In this document: positions 16,539 through 27,954 of the stretch, in pieces
How the letters are laid out: the number at the start of each line of letters is the position of its first letter
Numbering within the stretch: position 1 is the stretch's first letter
Source: Amphimedon queenslandica
Lineage: Eukaryota > Porifera > Demospongiae > Haplosclerida > Niphatidae
Reading direction: 5' to 3'
Assembly: GCF_000090795.2 (NCBI RefSeq)
Contig: NW_003546427.1
Location: 118,084-182,083 of the forward strand
Length of the DNA: 64,000 bases
Position numbers and translations under genes: made by a program
The notes under the pieces: generated by a model
The model's input: the letters and a program-made list of their open reading frames with translations, nothing else
What the model was told of the DNA's origin: nothing
Databases searched by the model: none

Positions 16539-19070
16539 ATGGGATTGTGCAAGTGTCCAAAAAAAAGAGTTACAAATCTTTTCTGCTTTGTCCACAGGGT
16601 CAATGTGTGTGAGGACTGTATGATCAGACAGCACTCAAGAGTAAGAATGATAATAGGCATCTCCTTTAAAAGTTCTTGATAGTGTATAGTTCATTCATAT
16701 CTCCAGTGGCTTCAGGATAGTGATTATGAATCTGTTTGTCTTCTTTGTGCGAAGTCACTAGACTATGGAGATGTTGTTCGGCTCTGTTGTCATGGTAAAA
16801 TTTTGATGTGTGTGTAATGAGAGATAAGAATCCATTAGTTGTGTGTGAATGAAATTTAATGGTGATGCAACATAATTAGTTTTATAAATGATAATGGTTG
16901 TGGAGTGGTTGGTCAGGTAAATGTTAAAGCATAGTTTGTGAGACTTTTAATGGAAAAGGGTAAATTTTTTATTGTTTTACCAGATAGAAGGACATGTGCA
17001 TGTACTGTAAATCTAGAGTAAATTCTGTGCCGCTGCATCAGTTTAAAACCTTAGAAATTTTTGTATCTATGGTCAGGGCCACTGAGAGAGCTTCATGGTC
17101 CCAGGTATGGAGATAAATGTACATATTATAGATTGATAATTTGAAAATAAAAAAAAAGCCTTGTAAGTGAAACTTCAAACTTGTGGGGCCTTCTGCTTCT
17201 GGAGTTGTTGTATTGTTAGGGGCTATCATCGGAAATTCCCCCTCTCCTGCCCAGTATCCTAATGAGCACATTGTATCATGAGTGTATAGAATGTAGATGT
17301 AAAGTACATTTAGATAGTGATTTTTGTTGGTTACTAATTTTTTGCAATTTTAGCTTATAGCAAGAATTGCCTGTTGGATTAAAAAGTAATTTATGAAATT
17401 AGAGCCTTAAGAATGCCATTGTGTTATGTAGCTACATGTAGCAAAAGGTATGTTAATGAACCGCAGTATTGTGTATTTTCTGTCAACTTCAATCAAGCCA
17501 ATGTGCATTTGGAAGTTAATCAATTTCATTGTCATTATGGGGCATGATTTCCAAATTGATTTAAATGCAGATTGGTTTGCCAATTATTGAATAACTTTAT
17601 TTTAGATTTGTTTCATGTGTCCTGCCTTGATGGATATGTTCAATCAGCTACTGGTCATTCTAAAAGTTACCTTCCATCTGAACTGAAGTGCCCCCAGTGC
17701 AAAGTACATGCACATGTATATTGTATTGTGATACATCTACCTTTATGCCAGTCCAATTTGTAAATGTCATACCATATACATGTAAATGTACTTTGATTTT
17801 GTGAATTTTTAGGATTGCTTATTTCCTTCCAGTCATGTTGTTTCACCAATAGCTGATCAACTGAGGTTAATATTAAAAAACTATTGGTGGGGGAGAGAAG
17901 GTCTAGGTCTTGAAACTGAAATGGTAAGGGAAGATAAGAAAATTAATAAATGTAGCATTGTAGAGAATAAATAATGAATCTGTCGATCACAGCTAATAGT
18001 CATTGTGTCATCACTGCTTCTTTTTTAGGGTGAAGTTACTTTTGAAGATGATGAAATATTGACAACTGGAGGTAAAGTTTCTTATTATTTGCATGCCATT
18101 GATATGTAGTCGTTGTAGAAGGTCTCTCAACAGCACTTGATAATCAAGTAACCAGCACTCCTTTATCTAATTTTCAGACATCGCGTGATAATCACGTCAC
18201 ATTGGAGCTTTTTGAGCAGCCTCTGAATAGAGGAGCTGGTATGAAATACATTATTAAGTATATATACTGTACTCATTTTAACACTGGCCATTCTGTATGT
18301 CAGGTCATATAGCATGGCTTGTAGTCCATACAGCACAGTTTATGGTTTGCGTTGTATAAACTGTGATGGCAAGACCAGTGGAACTGCATGTTTAGCTTAG
18401 TGGGGTAATGGTGGCAGCCTATTTGTGAAACAGGTGTTTGTGCTGGTGCCTTTCATGCAGCCAAGCATATAGAAAATAATGCTAATAGGGGAAATACAGC
18501 ACTTGAAGTGCAGTCTTGAAAGCCAGACATACACACCTCTTGTGGGAGGCAGAGCAAGTCAGAGAAAATATTTACAGCTTGAATTTTCCTTGTTAGAGCG
18601 ACACAATCCAGTTCCTATACCTAGTAGTGACTATTTAGATGAAGATAAGTACAAACGGAAAAATCCTATTATTGGAATGAAGCATTGGTTCAGGTTAGTA
18701 AAATTATAATTAAAAGTACACAAATGGCAATGATGAACAAGTAGAGTTACAGTGTAGAAAAGATTGTGCACCAAATGATAATCTCACGATAAGACCTCTT
18801 AAATGTATGACTTGAAATCATAGAGTTTTTTTGAAGCACGCAATACAATGTACATTTGTAATAAAACGCTATCTTTTTAGGTCACAGCAGTTCAGCAAGT
18901 TATCATTAGATGATTCAAATGTCACAGTTAAAAGAAACCTTATTATTTTCCTGATAGTGTGCATGGCAGTAATGACATTAATAGTATTTATGACTAGAGT
19001 TAGTAGCAGGAGAGACCCTAGTCAGAACTTAGACTGGAAAATAAACCCTAATATAAGGACAGGTCAATAA
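16539..19070 (+). CDS. ZFPL1: ZFPL1 (zinc finger protein-like 1, Golgi membrane protein)
   Basis: Eight exons: 16539-16640, 16683-16794, 17606-17703, 17813-17923, 18029-18071, 18119-18238, 18597-18693 and 18881-19070, giving 290 residues (human 310). The N-terminus [20 protein letters not shown] is almost the human sequence. It starts the B-box-like zinc site, followed by the RING-like site with [30 protein letters not shown] and [12 protein letters not shown] and [10 protein letters not shown] are further family blocks. A single membrane segment (about 248-265) near the C-terminus and the tail [15 protein letters not shown] complete the match. In animals it is a cis-Golgi protein that binds GM130 and helps maintain cis-Golgi structure. 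It is divergent from SELENON (185 bp) and convergent with SRP9. Confidence 0.95.
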
Positions 19071-19382
19071 TTTTAATTTTACATTATAAGTAACTAAACA
19101 GTGGCATCTTTACATTGTACACAATGTATATCTATAGCAATTTTCAATATGAAACTTATTTCAATTGTTGATAGCTTCATTACTACGCTAACCAACCAAC
19201 ATACAATGTATGTACTCTAGCTTTGTGAGTTGTGACCTCTATAAATACATGTACATGCAGCATGTATTTCAACATTTAAACATCATTCTGTCAATGATTA
19301 TATACTTCAAAAAATCATTCATGTAAATTTTAATGGTTCAGACTTCAGAGCAGTATAAGTTCTAATAGCAAAAAATACACTG

Positions 19383-19921
19383 TTATGTAGGTACTTTGGC
19401 TATCATATGCCGTAATAATGTGTTGTTCAATCTCTCTAATTTCTTTACATCTTGAAGTTGGTCAGTCCTGTATTTTATACACTGTGAATAAAAAACATAC
19501 ATGTATATCAGTATTCTTAAATCAGGTCTCTTTGTTGTGGTCCCCATTTGCACATGAACAAAAGACTTAATATGGAATATGTGCATAAGTTGTATGGTGT
19601 GTTCAAGATCAAATTGATATAGGCATGAAATGAAGTTGAGATCACTTGGGCTTTATCTTTAAAAGTCCCTACTCTTTTTCAGTGCCATATAGTTACCAAA
19701 GTAGAACTTACCACATTGTCATCTGTTGCTTTAAGAACCAGAGAACCACTGCAGTGTCTATACTTCACAATAAATCTAACCTGAAGAAGACAAGAATAGT
19801 GTGACGTCATTAGTCGACACATTATCTGTCTACGTCTTTCTCATTCTACCTTCCAAGGATTTTGCTGGTAGAGCCTCTCTAAACCTTTGGCAAAATCGTC
19901 CCAAGTTTGTAGGTAAGGCAT
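19383..19921 (-). CDS. SRP9: SRP9, 9 kDa subunit of the signal recognition particle
   Basis: Three exons on the minus strand: 19921-19850, 19780-19712 and 19481-19383, giving 79 residues (human 86). It starts MPYLQTWDDFAKGLERLY, then VRFIVKYRHCSGSLVLKATD and CIKYRTDQLQDVKKLERL, matching the SRP9 fold and the conserved TDQxQDVKK block. SRP9 pairs with SRP14 on the Alu domain of SRP RNA and causes elongation arrest. The tail after LLRHMIAKVP is shorter than in human. It shares a 183 bp bidirectional spacer with ZCCHC9; the spacer carries a CACGTG E-box near 20013 but no GC-rich NRF1 site. Confidence 0.94.
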
Positions 19922-20104
19922 CGATGGCAAATCTTCCTCGACTGAGTATCGATGAGTCTCGTATGAGATTGATTGCCTTTATTTTTAACCCTTTGTAATT
20001 TTACTGTTTCCCACGTGTCCCCGGTTTGGATTGAGTCTTTAGTTTAGTGTCGACATACATGACATAGATACTAGTGTGGATTCTTCAGCATAAGCTCAAC
20101 AATA

Positions 20105-23100
20105 ATGACAAGGACTGCCAGAAGAAAAGCTAAAAAGAAATATGAAGAGGCTAGCACTTGGAGCAAATTATCAGTCAAGCAAGTAACTCGAGGTAGCTAT
20201 CTAAGAGTGATTAGAAGTACATACCGTATAGGGGTTTTACTTTGTTGGTATAAAATTCCGTGAATTTGTTCAGATTTGCCATTTGTTGGTATAAATTTTT
20301 GCGAATCTTACCCTCTGAAGCCATTTTTCCTAGTGTGCCATACCTCTTTTGTGGAATTTAATTTCACAAATTAAATGAAAATACGAAATTCGCGAAATTT
20401 ATTACCAGTGAAATATATGCTATAACCCCTATACGGTATGTGAGGACATGTATGTATAGTTCAGTACTGCTTAACATTAGGCTAGTTATTATTAATTCTG
20501 GTAGATCTGTGGAGTGTCAACTAGAATATATGCCACCGGAAACCACACCCTCTCGATCTTAGAGCACCTGCCCATAGGGTTAAGGGGTTTAGTGTTTATT
20601 TTTTACTTCTGGTGGCAGATATCCTAGTTGATCCGATCTGGATTTATATACGTGGTCCCTAATTGTATCAGCCCTGTGGAAGGGGTGTAGCAAAATTGCC
20701 AAACACCAGCCTTAATATCCTACGTGTACATGTGCATGTACATGTGTGCTCAATTGTGTGCCACACCTCCTGGGACTGCCAACTTCTTAATTGTGCAGTT
20801 AGCCAGAACTGTTCCCTTGATATTAAAATGGAAATGTTGTTGTGTTGATTGTTATTGATGCAGGCAGAGAATTGTGTGACTCATTTACAAATGTATGGTC
20901 TGTTTTCCCATCATACATCTTGATCATTGATGTGTCTTGGTAGACGGTGTACATAAGGTCTCATTCTCTAGGCAAAATAATTTTTTGACCATATTACACT
21001 AAACTTGGACTGCAATGTGACATTTAATTTTGTGCATTTGAAAAACAAGTAAAAGAAATAGTTTTCACCACCTTTCCTGTTTGAATGCTACACGTATCAT
21101 TTTGTTTGCAATGACCATAACAACACACATTATTACACTAGAACAAGAAGACTATGAGATAATTACGAAAAGATTATTAGAAGTTCCTGTATGACCTGGG
21201 GCCCATAAGAATAATACATATAATACATAGACTTTTTTGGTAGTGACCTCGTCTTGATTTTATCTACTGTGCAGGATTGAGTTTCATGAATGAACTTGTA
21301 AAGTCTCATACATGTAGCTGAATAGTTGATTTTAACATTGAACAAAAAGTACAGCACCAGTGCAAAAGAACCATCGCCTTACTATTGCAATTTTAGCAAC
21401 TCTACAGTATATGGCACTAGTCAGTTACCACTTGATTCTTATGATTCACACATACATGTACATGTAGCTTTCACTAAACTCTCATGTCCGTCTTAAGTGT
21501 GAGTCTAAGCTTTCTTCATTTAACTCATTCATAAGTTATTATCTTTACTTTGTTCTCCAGTTTCATCATCTGGGAAAATGTTTCAGAGGAAAAAAAAGAA
21601 ACTTAAAACTAGCGAAGTTGAAAAAGTGGATGAAAAGAAAGAAAGAATGCGACAAAAGAGAAGGCAGAGAAGAGCATATTCTAAAGTTAGAATTTAAGAC
21701 CTTTTATCACTCAATTTGACATTTTGATTAAGAAGAAATCATTATGTTGTACTCTAAAATGTGGCCATAGTACATGCACAGTATCTATTGGGCCTTTCCA
21801 TTGCATAATTATTTTTAGGAGTCAATTTGGTGGAGGATAAAAGGATTAAAAAGCCAAATGACACTATGTTGTAGCATATTACCGGTACTTGTTTTTAACC
21901 AGTTTTCAGTATAGATGGATCCTTCAACTCTTAATTGTTTTAAATGTAGTACTAGGAGTTAGAGGATGTTATGGAAAGGACAAAGGTGACAATCCCTATT
22001 TACCCAAGTTACATTTTTGTTACCTTATATTTGACAGACCTTTTTCATTTGTGCCACAGAGTTATGTTTCAAATACTGTAGAAGTGGAATATTTTACTGC
22101 CTTATTATTTAATTTTTAAATTTTTACGTGTTTTTAATTTTATGGTTTTCATGTGAGCTAATATAAATTAATATAACTGACAAAATATTAACTGGTTTTT
22201 AATTTTACTTTTTTTCTGTTATTGTAAAGTTTTAAAAATTCGAATTTTATAGTATAACATGTACATTTAGGTGTGTTTTAAGTGTCGTCAGCCAGGACAT
22301 CATTTAGAGGACTGTAAGAATAATAATGATGAATTGAACATTTGTTTTAAGTGTGGATCTACAGAACATTCTGTGAAGTCATGTAAAGCTGTAGTTCCAT
22401 CAGGTACATGTAAATAATTCCTTTGTCTATACAAGCTAATTTTATTGTTTTAGGTTCTTACCCATTTGCTCAGTGTTTTATATGTGGAGAATCTGGGCAT
22501 TTATCACGCTCTTGCCCTGACAATCCGCGGGGATTGTATCCTAATGGTAATAATTGTTTAACGGATGGTTTACAGGAATACATATCTATAATTTTAGTGA
22601 TTGAGGGTTGCAGGTCCCAGGTGCAGTGTCAAGCCTTGTTATCACAAAGTCACTTTGTACCCTGATGGAGGTGGTGAAGAATTACGTCTGTGTCTGTGAA
22701 GCACAAAGTGATATGATTGTCCGTTATTTAGATATACAAGTAGTTGGCAATGTGATGCTCTTTCTAATGCAACATTTGTGTAATGAGATATGTCATAGTT
22801 AGAAACTGCTGTTATAAAGATCATTTGTAAAAACTAGCACTGGGGACCTGCGCCTCTAAAGCTAAAGTATAAAATAATCCTGTACCAATTTGACTGTGCT
22901 TTACTGAATTGGAGCAGAATTAATTATGAATGAATTTGTGTGAATTGTTGTGATACTGATGTAGAAGTCGTCTTTATTTCAGGTGGTGGGTGTAAAGTTT
23001 GTGGATCAGTGGAGCACTTCAAAGCAAATTGTCCTGAGAAATTTAATAGCTCAAAGCCAAAAGGGAAAGGTGAAGTATTATGATACTTTTGACTCATGAA

Positions 23101-23225
23101 AATGTGTAAAAATTTGTTAATTACTGGTATTATGTAATTTAATAGGTGACTTCAGTCAGGAAGATGAAGAAGTAGAAAAGACCGAACAAAATCATAAATT
23201 AAAACAGAAAATTGTAAAGTTTTAA
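20105..23225 (+). CDS. ZCCHC9: ZCCHC9 (four-zinc-knuckle nucleolar protein)
   Basis: Six exons: 20105-20192, 21561-21685, 22271-22403, 22454-22546, 22983-23069 and 23146-23225, giving 201 residues (human 271). It starts MTRTARRK, has a basic Lys/Arg tract (about 30-70), then four CCHC knuckles: CFKCRQPGHHLEDC, CFKCGSTEHSVKSC, CFICGESGHLSRSC and CKVCGSVEHFKANC. The block between knuckles 3 and 4 (PDNPRGLYPNGGGCK) is a ZCCHC9 signature, and the end KIVKF matches the family. The human protein is nucleolar; a role in rRNA or RNA binding is inferred from the knuckles. The protein is shorter mainly at the N-terminus. Intron 1 (1.4 kb) carries a TACCGTA MITE. Confidence 0.93.
20222..20438. mobile_element. 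TACCGTATAGGGG-type MITE in ZCCHC9 intron 1
   Basis: The 217 bp element has 13 bp perfect terminal inverted repeats, TACCGTATAGGGG and CCCCTATACGGTA; the outer TA on each side may be the target duplication. The inside holds repeated TTCGCGAA/AATTCC arms. Confidence 0.8.
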
Positions 23226-23766
23226 ATTTAGACATCATGCACTGAATTAAATATTATCATAATAAAATCACATTTTTCAGTACACCTTGTCAAGTTATTG
23301 AGGTTCAACTAATGTTCAAAATGGCTAGAGAGGAAAGGTGATGTATAAAAATGGCATCATGCCTTGTGTGCTCACAATTGCACTGAATGTAGAAGTATAG
23401 TCAAACCAGTCACCTTTAAGTAGTTATATTGTGTCCTAAGATAGTCAGATTTGAATGTATACTGTTCCATGAATACCCAAACTTAAGTCATACATGTAGT
23501 TTCTGAAGTCTACAGACTGTTCATACTGATGTAGACTATGTTATTTTTCTAGAGAGCCTACTATTGACCAAGTAGTACTACTTAGTCATGCAGTAGATAT
23601 TATAGACTACACAAACCTCACTATAAATTTAATAGACAAAATATATAGGACTAACAAAATAAACAAGACCAAAGGTGCTTAGCAGCTAATGAAACAGAAA
23701 ATTCATAACAGTAACATAAAAAGTTATATATTACATGTACCAAGTACTGTTAAACAAGACACTCTT
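23226..23766. other. Intergenic spacer between convergent ZCCHC9 and SRSF-like genes
   Basis: 541 bp between stop codons. I see no exon-like stretch, only AT-rich UTR-type sequence with an AATAAA at about 23263. Confidence 0.6.
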
Positions 23767-26700
23767 CTAATCTTCTGTTTCTTCAATAATGGGAGAAGGA
23801 CTTGCTGATTTTTCATTTGGTTCTGGAGAAGGAGATCTACTCTTAGATCTCGAAGCACTTCTTCTTTCTTCATCACCTACACCCTCATGAGAATCATCAT
23901 TTTCCCTTGGGGAAGGTGACCTCCTGTCATCATTGGTTTCATCACGATCACGTGATCGAGAACGACGCTCATTTTCATCATCATCATGAGAATGGTCTCG
24001 ATCATTAGCTGATCTATCATTAGATCGCTCACGAGAATGAGAGCGTGAACGATCAGGAGAGTTGGACCGAGATCTTGAACGGGATCTACTTCTGCTCCTT
24101 GAACGAGACCGGGAATGACTACATAAAAATACAAGTAGTTATTATTGTTATGCACAAGAATGCACGATTATTTGCATGCATCTATAAAATATACCTGCAA
24201 TACTGCATACAAGTGAATTGCTTAAATGAGAATTGTAGCATGAACTATTCGGTAAGTACATCTATGCCAAATTAAAGTCTGTAAAGCCAATCAAACTAAG
24301 ATATATGCTCCCTATGTAGTACATGGCAGTCATACACTTTCATTTTTTCCATAAAAGTTCAAACTGCTACAAATTGACATGGTAATTAAGTTATTACATA
24401 TCATATCTACAAGCATACAAGTATAAAAATTGGTAGAAATAGATCCTGGTGCATGGTTTAAAGTGTTAAATGCATCACCAAGAATCAAGTTACTTCTATA
24501 ATTCACTAATTCATACTCTGATTAATCTATCACAGTTTACATGATATAAACTTTACCTTTTCTTGCGTCCACGATAATCCTCAATTAATCTTATTTTTCG
24601 TCCATTAAGATCGGTCCCATTTAATTTTCTGATAGCATTTTTCATGTCTTCATATGTAGCATACTCCACAATACTGTGAAAAGGAATTAAATACAATAAC
24701 TTTAAAGTTATCAAAACCACCAACAATGAATGCATTAAAAACAGAGGCTGCAATACCAGGGACGGCACAAAGTAAATTGGTAGCAACACACCACAAAACA
24801 CGTTTCTTTTTACGAAACATCCTCCTTGCAGGAGTCCACAGATGTTTCTTAACCTTAAGTTCTCATTTTCGTTCTCAAGCGAAGCCTCTGCATGCAATTT
24901 AATAAAAATTAAATCAAAATGCTTAGTAGGACATGTAATCTAAATAAGCATTTGCAAGTCATACATTGTACTTCTCACATACATGTAATTATTATTACAC
25001 TACAAATATACTCTTTATTTTCTTTACCCTTCTCCTGTTTTCTGTTTATGTGCATCCGCATAAGTTATTTCACCTGCAGTTCTCATAAAGTCTTTCAAAT
25101 CCTAAAACACATACAAATAAATCAAGATCTCACATCAAGCAAAAAAATACTCAAGCAACTGACATGCTCTGTATCTTGTATGGTGCCACACACTAACAAT
25201 TGACATATAATAGATACTGAGACACCTTACTTAGTTTAGACACAACATGTACGTACCGGTTGCTCAATACTCTCTGTACATAACACAACTGCCTCATTTA
25301 CAGACCCAGGAATATAGGAAAGGATTTGATGATGGGGCACAGAACAGAGTTGGAGTAGTGCAGTAAAGACAGACACTAGTAGTGCACAGGCACAGGGCCA
25401 CACATATGTACTCATAAAACACATACAAACTAAAAAAAATCGAAGGCAAATGCTGGTCTACCCAACACTAATAGGAAGATGCGGCCACTGGCCAGGCTCA
25501 GAACAAAAAGGTAGAGACACAGAGGGAGATAGCACAGGAAGGGATGGAACACGTCTTAAGATCACACCCCAAAGTCCCATATAGTCACAGACAGGGCCAT
25601 ACCATAGAACAGAGTGAGTGAGTACCATTGACATTTAGTAAGCCTTTAATAAATATAAGTAATAAAATAATAATAATTATATATTCAGAAAGCAACATGC
25701 AGGATACCAAAAAGAAACACTAGATTAATAAAACGAATACCTACATGTACAATGACAGCTACATTTATGGGCTACATGCTTATAACAAAAGCCAGCAATA
25801 AAGCTGTCATTACAAATTTTGAACTTCCAAATTAACTATAATTTTTGACAATTTGTAACAATAAACAAAAAGGCCATAAGAGACAAACCTGCCAACTAAC
25901 TCTACTAGATACATTCTCAACCAAAATTCTGAAATCAGTCCTAAGAGGAGGGCCATACCTGTAGAGTACATTGTATATCAATGAATGATCATTGAATAAT
26001 ACACCTACTTGGAAGCATTAGAGCGTCCATCACGCCCACGATCTTGACGGAAATCACGACCACCACCTCTCCTATCCCTGTAATCATCCCTGTCTCTATT
26101 ACCACGGGCATGCTCAACAATCACTCTAAACAACCATTAAAAAGGAAGAACGTGTACTATATACACCAAAAACTATTAAATTAAAGTCTGCATTTCCCAC
26201 TATTACAAACCAAAAATGAATGTGACAGTGATTAAAAAAAAAAAAAGAAAATAATTTACCTTTCTCCAAGGAGTTCACGGCCGTGCAACTCGTATACAGC
26301 ATCTTCAGCATCACGATAATCATCAAACTCCTGTATTGAATTGTGTAAAACAGAAAGAAAATGAAACATGTGCCTAATTGACAGATACTACAACTTAACA
26401 ATACTTCTCTTATAACTTAATATACATGTACATGTACAATGCAGGCATACCAACCAGGCAATCACTATATACACATTACAACTATGCCATGTAAGTCAAC
26501 AGTTGTGTGCCAAGCTCAGGCAACAAATACAAAAAATGTGCAGTAAAAACATTGTACAGGTACATGTACATACATGTATGTCTTCACAACACTACATGGA
26601 AATACTAAAATTATCAACAGAACAAACAATAGGAAAACAACATTTTACATTCCTTAGATGTCAGAACACTAGAAACCACTCAACGTTAGTAAATGTACAT

Positions 26701-27637
26701 GTATGGTGCAAGTTCACTATCAAATACAAAAGGGAAATATTTAGGTTCTTGACCGCACTTTTAACAAATTATCGCTGGCAATTAGTTTTGAGCTTTTGCT
26801 TCTAATGATCACCCAGAGTGAGAATTGCAAGAGCTATAAATTTCATTAATTTTATATACATGGTATCAGCCTACACGTCATAATTGGCTGCCATTTTGGT
26901 TGGCAAGTTTGTTAAGGAAGTCTATGGAGGCACAAAGAAAATGCCTCAATCACCTGCTGTGGCTCTATCAAAAGCTAAAAAGAGCTTGTTATAAGAAAGA
27001 ACAGCTGTTTTTAAGCTTTTCCTGTCAAAGATTTGGTCAAATTCGCTCCAGAATTCTTAATATAGGTTTATTTATATGTTGGCCCGTTTGTTCTCCATTG
27101 AAAGTTGCCAACTAAAATAGTAGTCGGAATTTATTTCATCCTAAACCACGCCTTACAAACATAATAATCTTCCCACGCAAGCAATTCTCACTCTGGGTGG
27201 TCTATAATAAGTACTGCAGAATACAAAATTTTAGCAGTCAAAGAAGCTTAATGTACATATTGATAACATTAAAAATGCATTATCATGGTCAAAAAATTTG
27301 CACAAACTTCCTTCACAGATCTTGCACATGTTCTTTTGCATGACAACCAACTTTTAACAAAAATTAGTAACACAAAATTAAAGGGATATGCTTTCTAAAG
27401 AAACCATTACACTTCGTTAAGTGAAAAATGATGAGAAATGAAAATAACCCTGATGTGGCGTATGTTATAGTTCACATTAAATATAACATTTCAGAAACAT
27501 AAACTCACAACAAAACCAAAGCCATTCTTTAAGTTGATGTCCCTTATTCTTCCAAACCCTCTAAAAAATCGTTCCACATCCTTTTCTCTGGCTTGATACG
27601 GCAAACGGCCAATGTAAATACGGCTATAACGAGACAT
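23767..27637 (-). CDS. SRSF4/5/6: SR splicing factor, SRSF4/5/6 type (two RRMs plus RS tail)
   Basis: Seven exons on the minus strand: 27637-27509, 26330-26260, 26125-26009, 25958-25889, 25101-25028, 24673-24557 and 24118-23767, giving 309 residues. RRM1 ([20 protein letters not shown] ... [10 protein letters not shown]) is followed by a Gly/Arg/Asp linker. Next comes the pseudo-RRM2 with the signature SWQDLKD (127-133), then a tail from about 195 of Arg-Ser and Arg-Asp dipeptides ending IEETED. The RRM2 type and the GRKIRLIED end of RRM2 place it with SRSF4/5/6, not SRSF1. These proteins bind exonic enhancers and are phosphorylated on RS repeats in the nucleus. Intron 1 (1.2 kb) holds a MITE, and intron 4 (787 bp) is a place where this family often carries a poison exon; none was identified here. 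Confidence 0.94.
26809..27200. mobile_element. MITE with CACCCAGAGTGAGAATTGC ends in SRSF intron 1
   Basis: The 19 bp terminal repeats are identical and inverted (26810-26828 and 27181-27199). The ~390 bp inside has no convincing coding region. Only one copy is seen in this window. Confidence 0.8.
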
Positions 27638-27865
27638 GATGTCTAAAGAAGAAGATACAAATTAAAAGCAAAGTGCCACGCCTACAACCAACAAATTTGT
27701 CTACAAGAAACTTTTAAGGAAGGGGATACAACAGTACATGAACAAAATAGGTCCTAACAACTATCCACTATGACAAAATTTACAAACTCACTCACTACAA
27801 TTCAAAAGTAGAAATAAAAATGGCCTCCTCCTTGCTTTTGCAAAATTGAAGAATGTGCGTCGTTT

Positions 27866-27877
27866 TGCGCATGCGCA
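27866..27877. promoter_or_regulatory. NRF1-type palindrome in the SRSF/SYNJ2BP bidirectional promoter
   Basis: TGCGCATGCGCA is a perfect 12 bp palindrome and a perfect NRF1 consensus. It lies between divergent start codons at 27637 (minus) and 27955 (plus). Confidence 0.65.
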
Positions 27878-27954
27878 CAAACACACTTTAACACAGCCTA
27901 AATTTGCCACACCCATGGACCACCTCTTAAAATTATCAAATCCATACGAATTCA

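Noticed and set aside
22555-22982. Frames in ZCCHC9 intron 4 as a separate gene
   Set aside because: Low-complexity, no splice sites or similarity; flanked by exons that join in phase across it.
26900-27115. Plus-strand frame [20 protein letters not shown] in SRSF intron 1
   Set aside because: Lies wholly between the inverted ends of a single MITE; no splice support and no family recognised.
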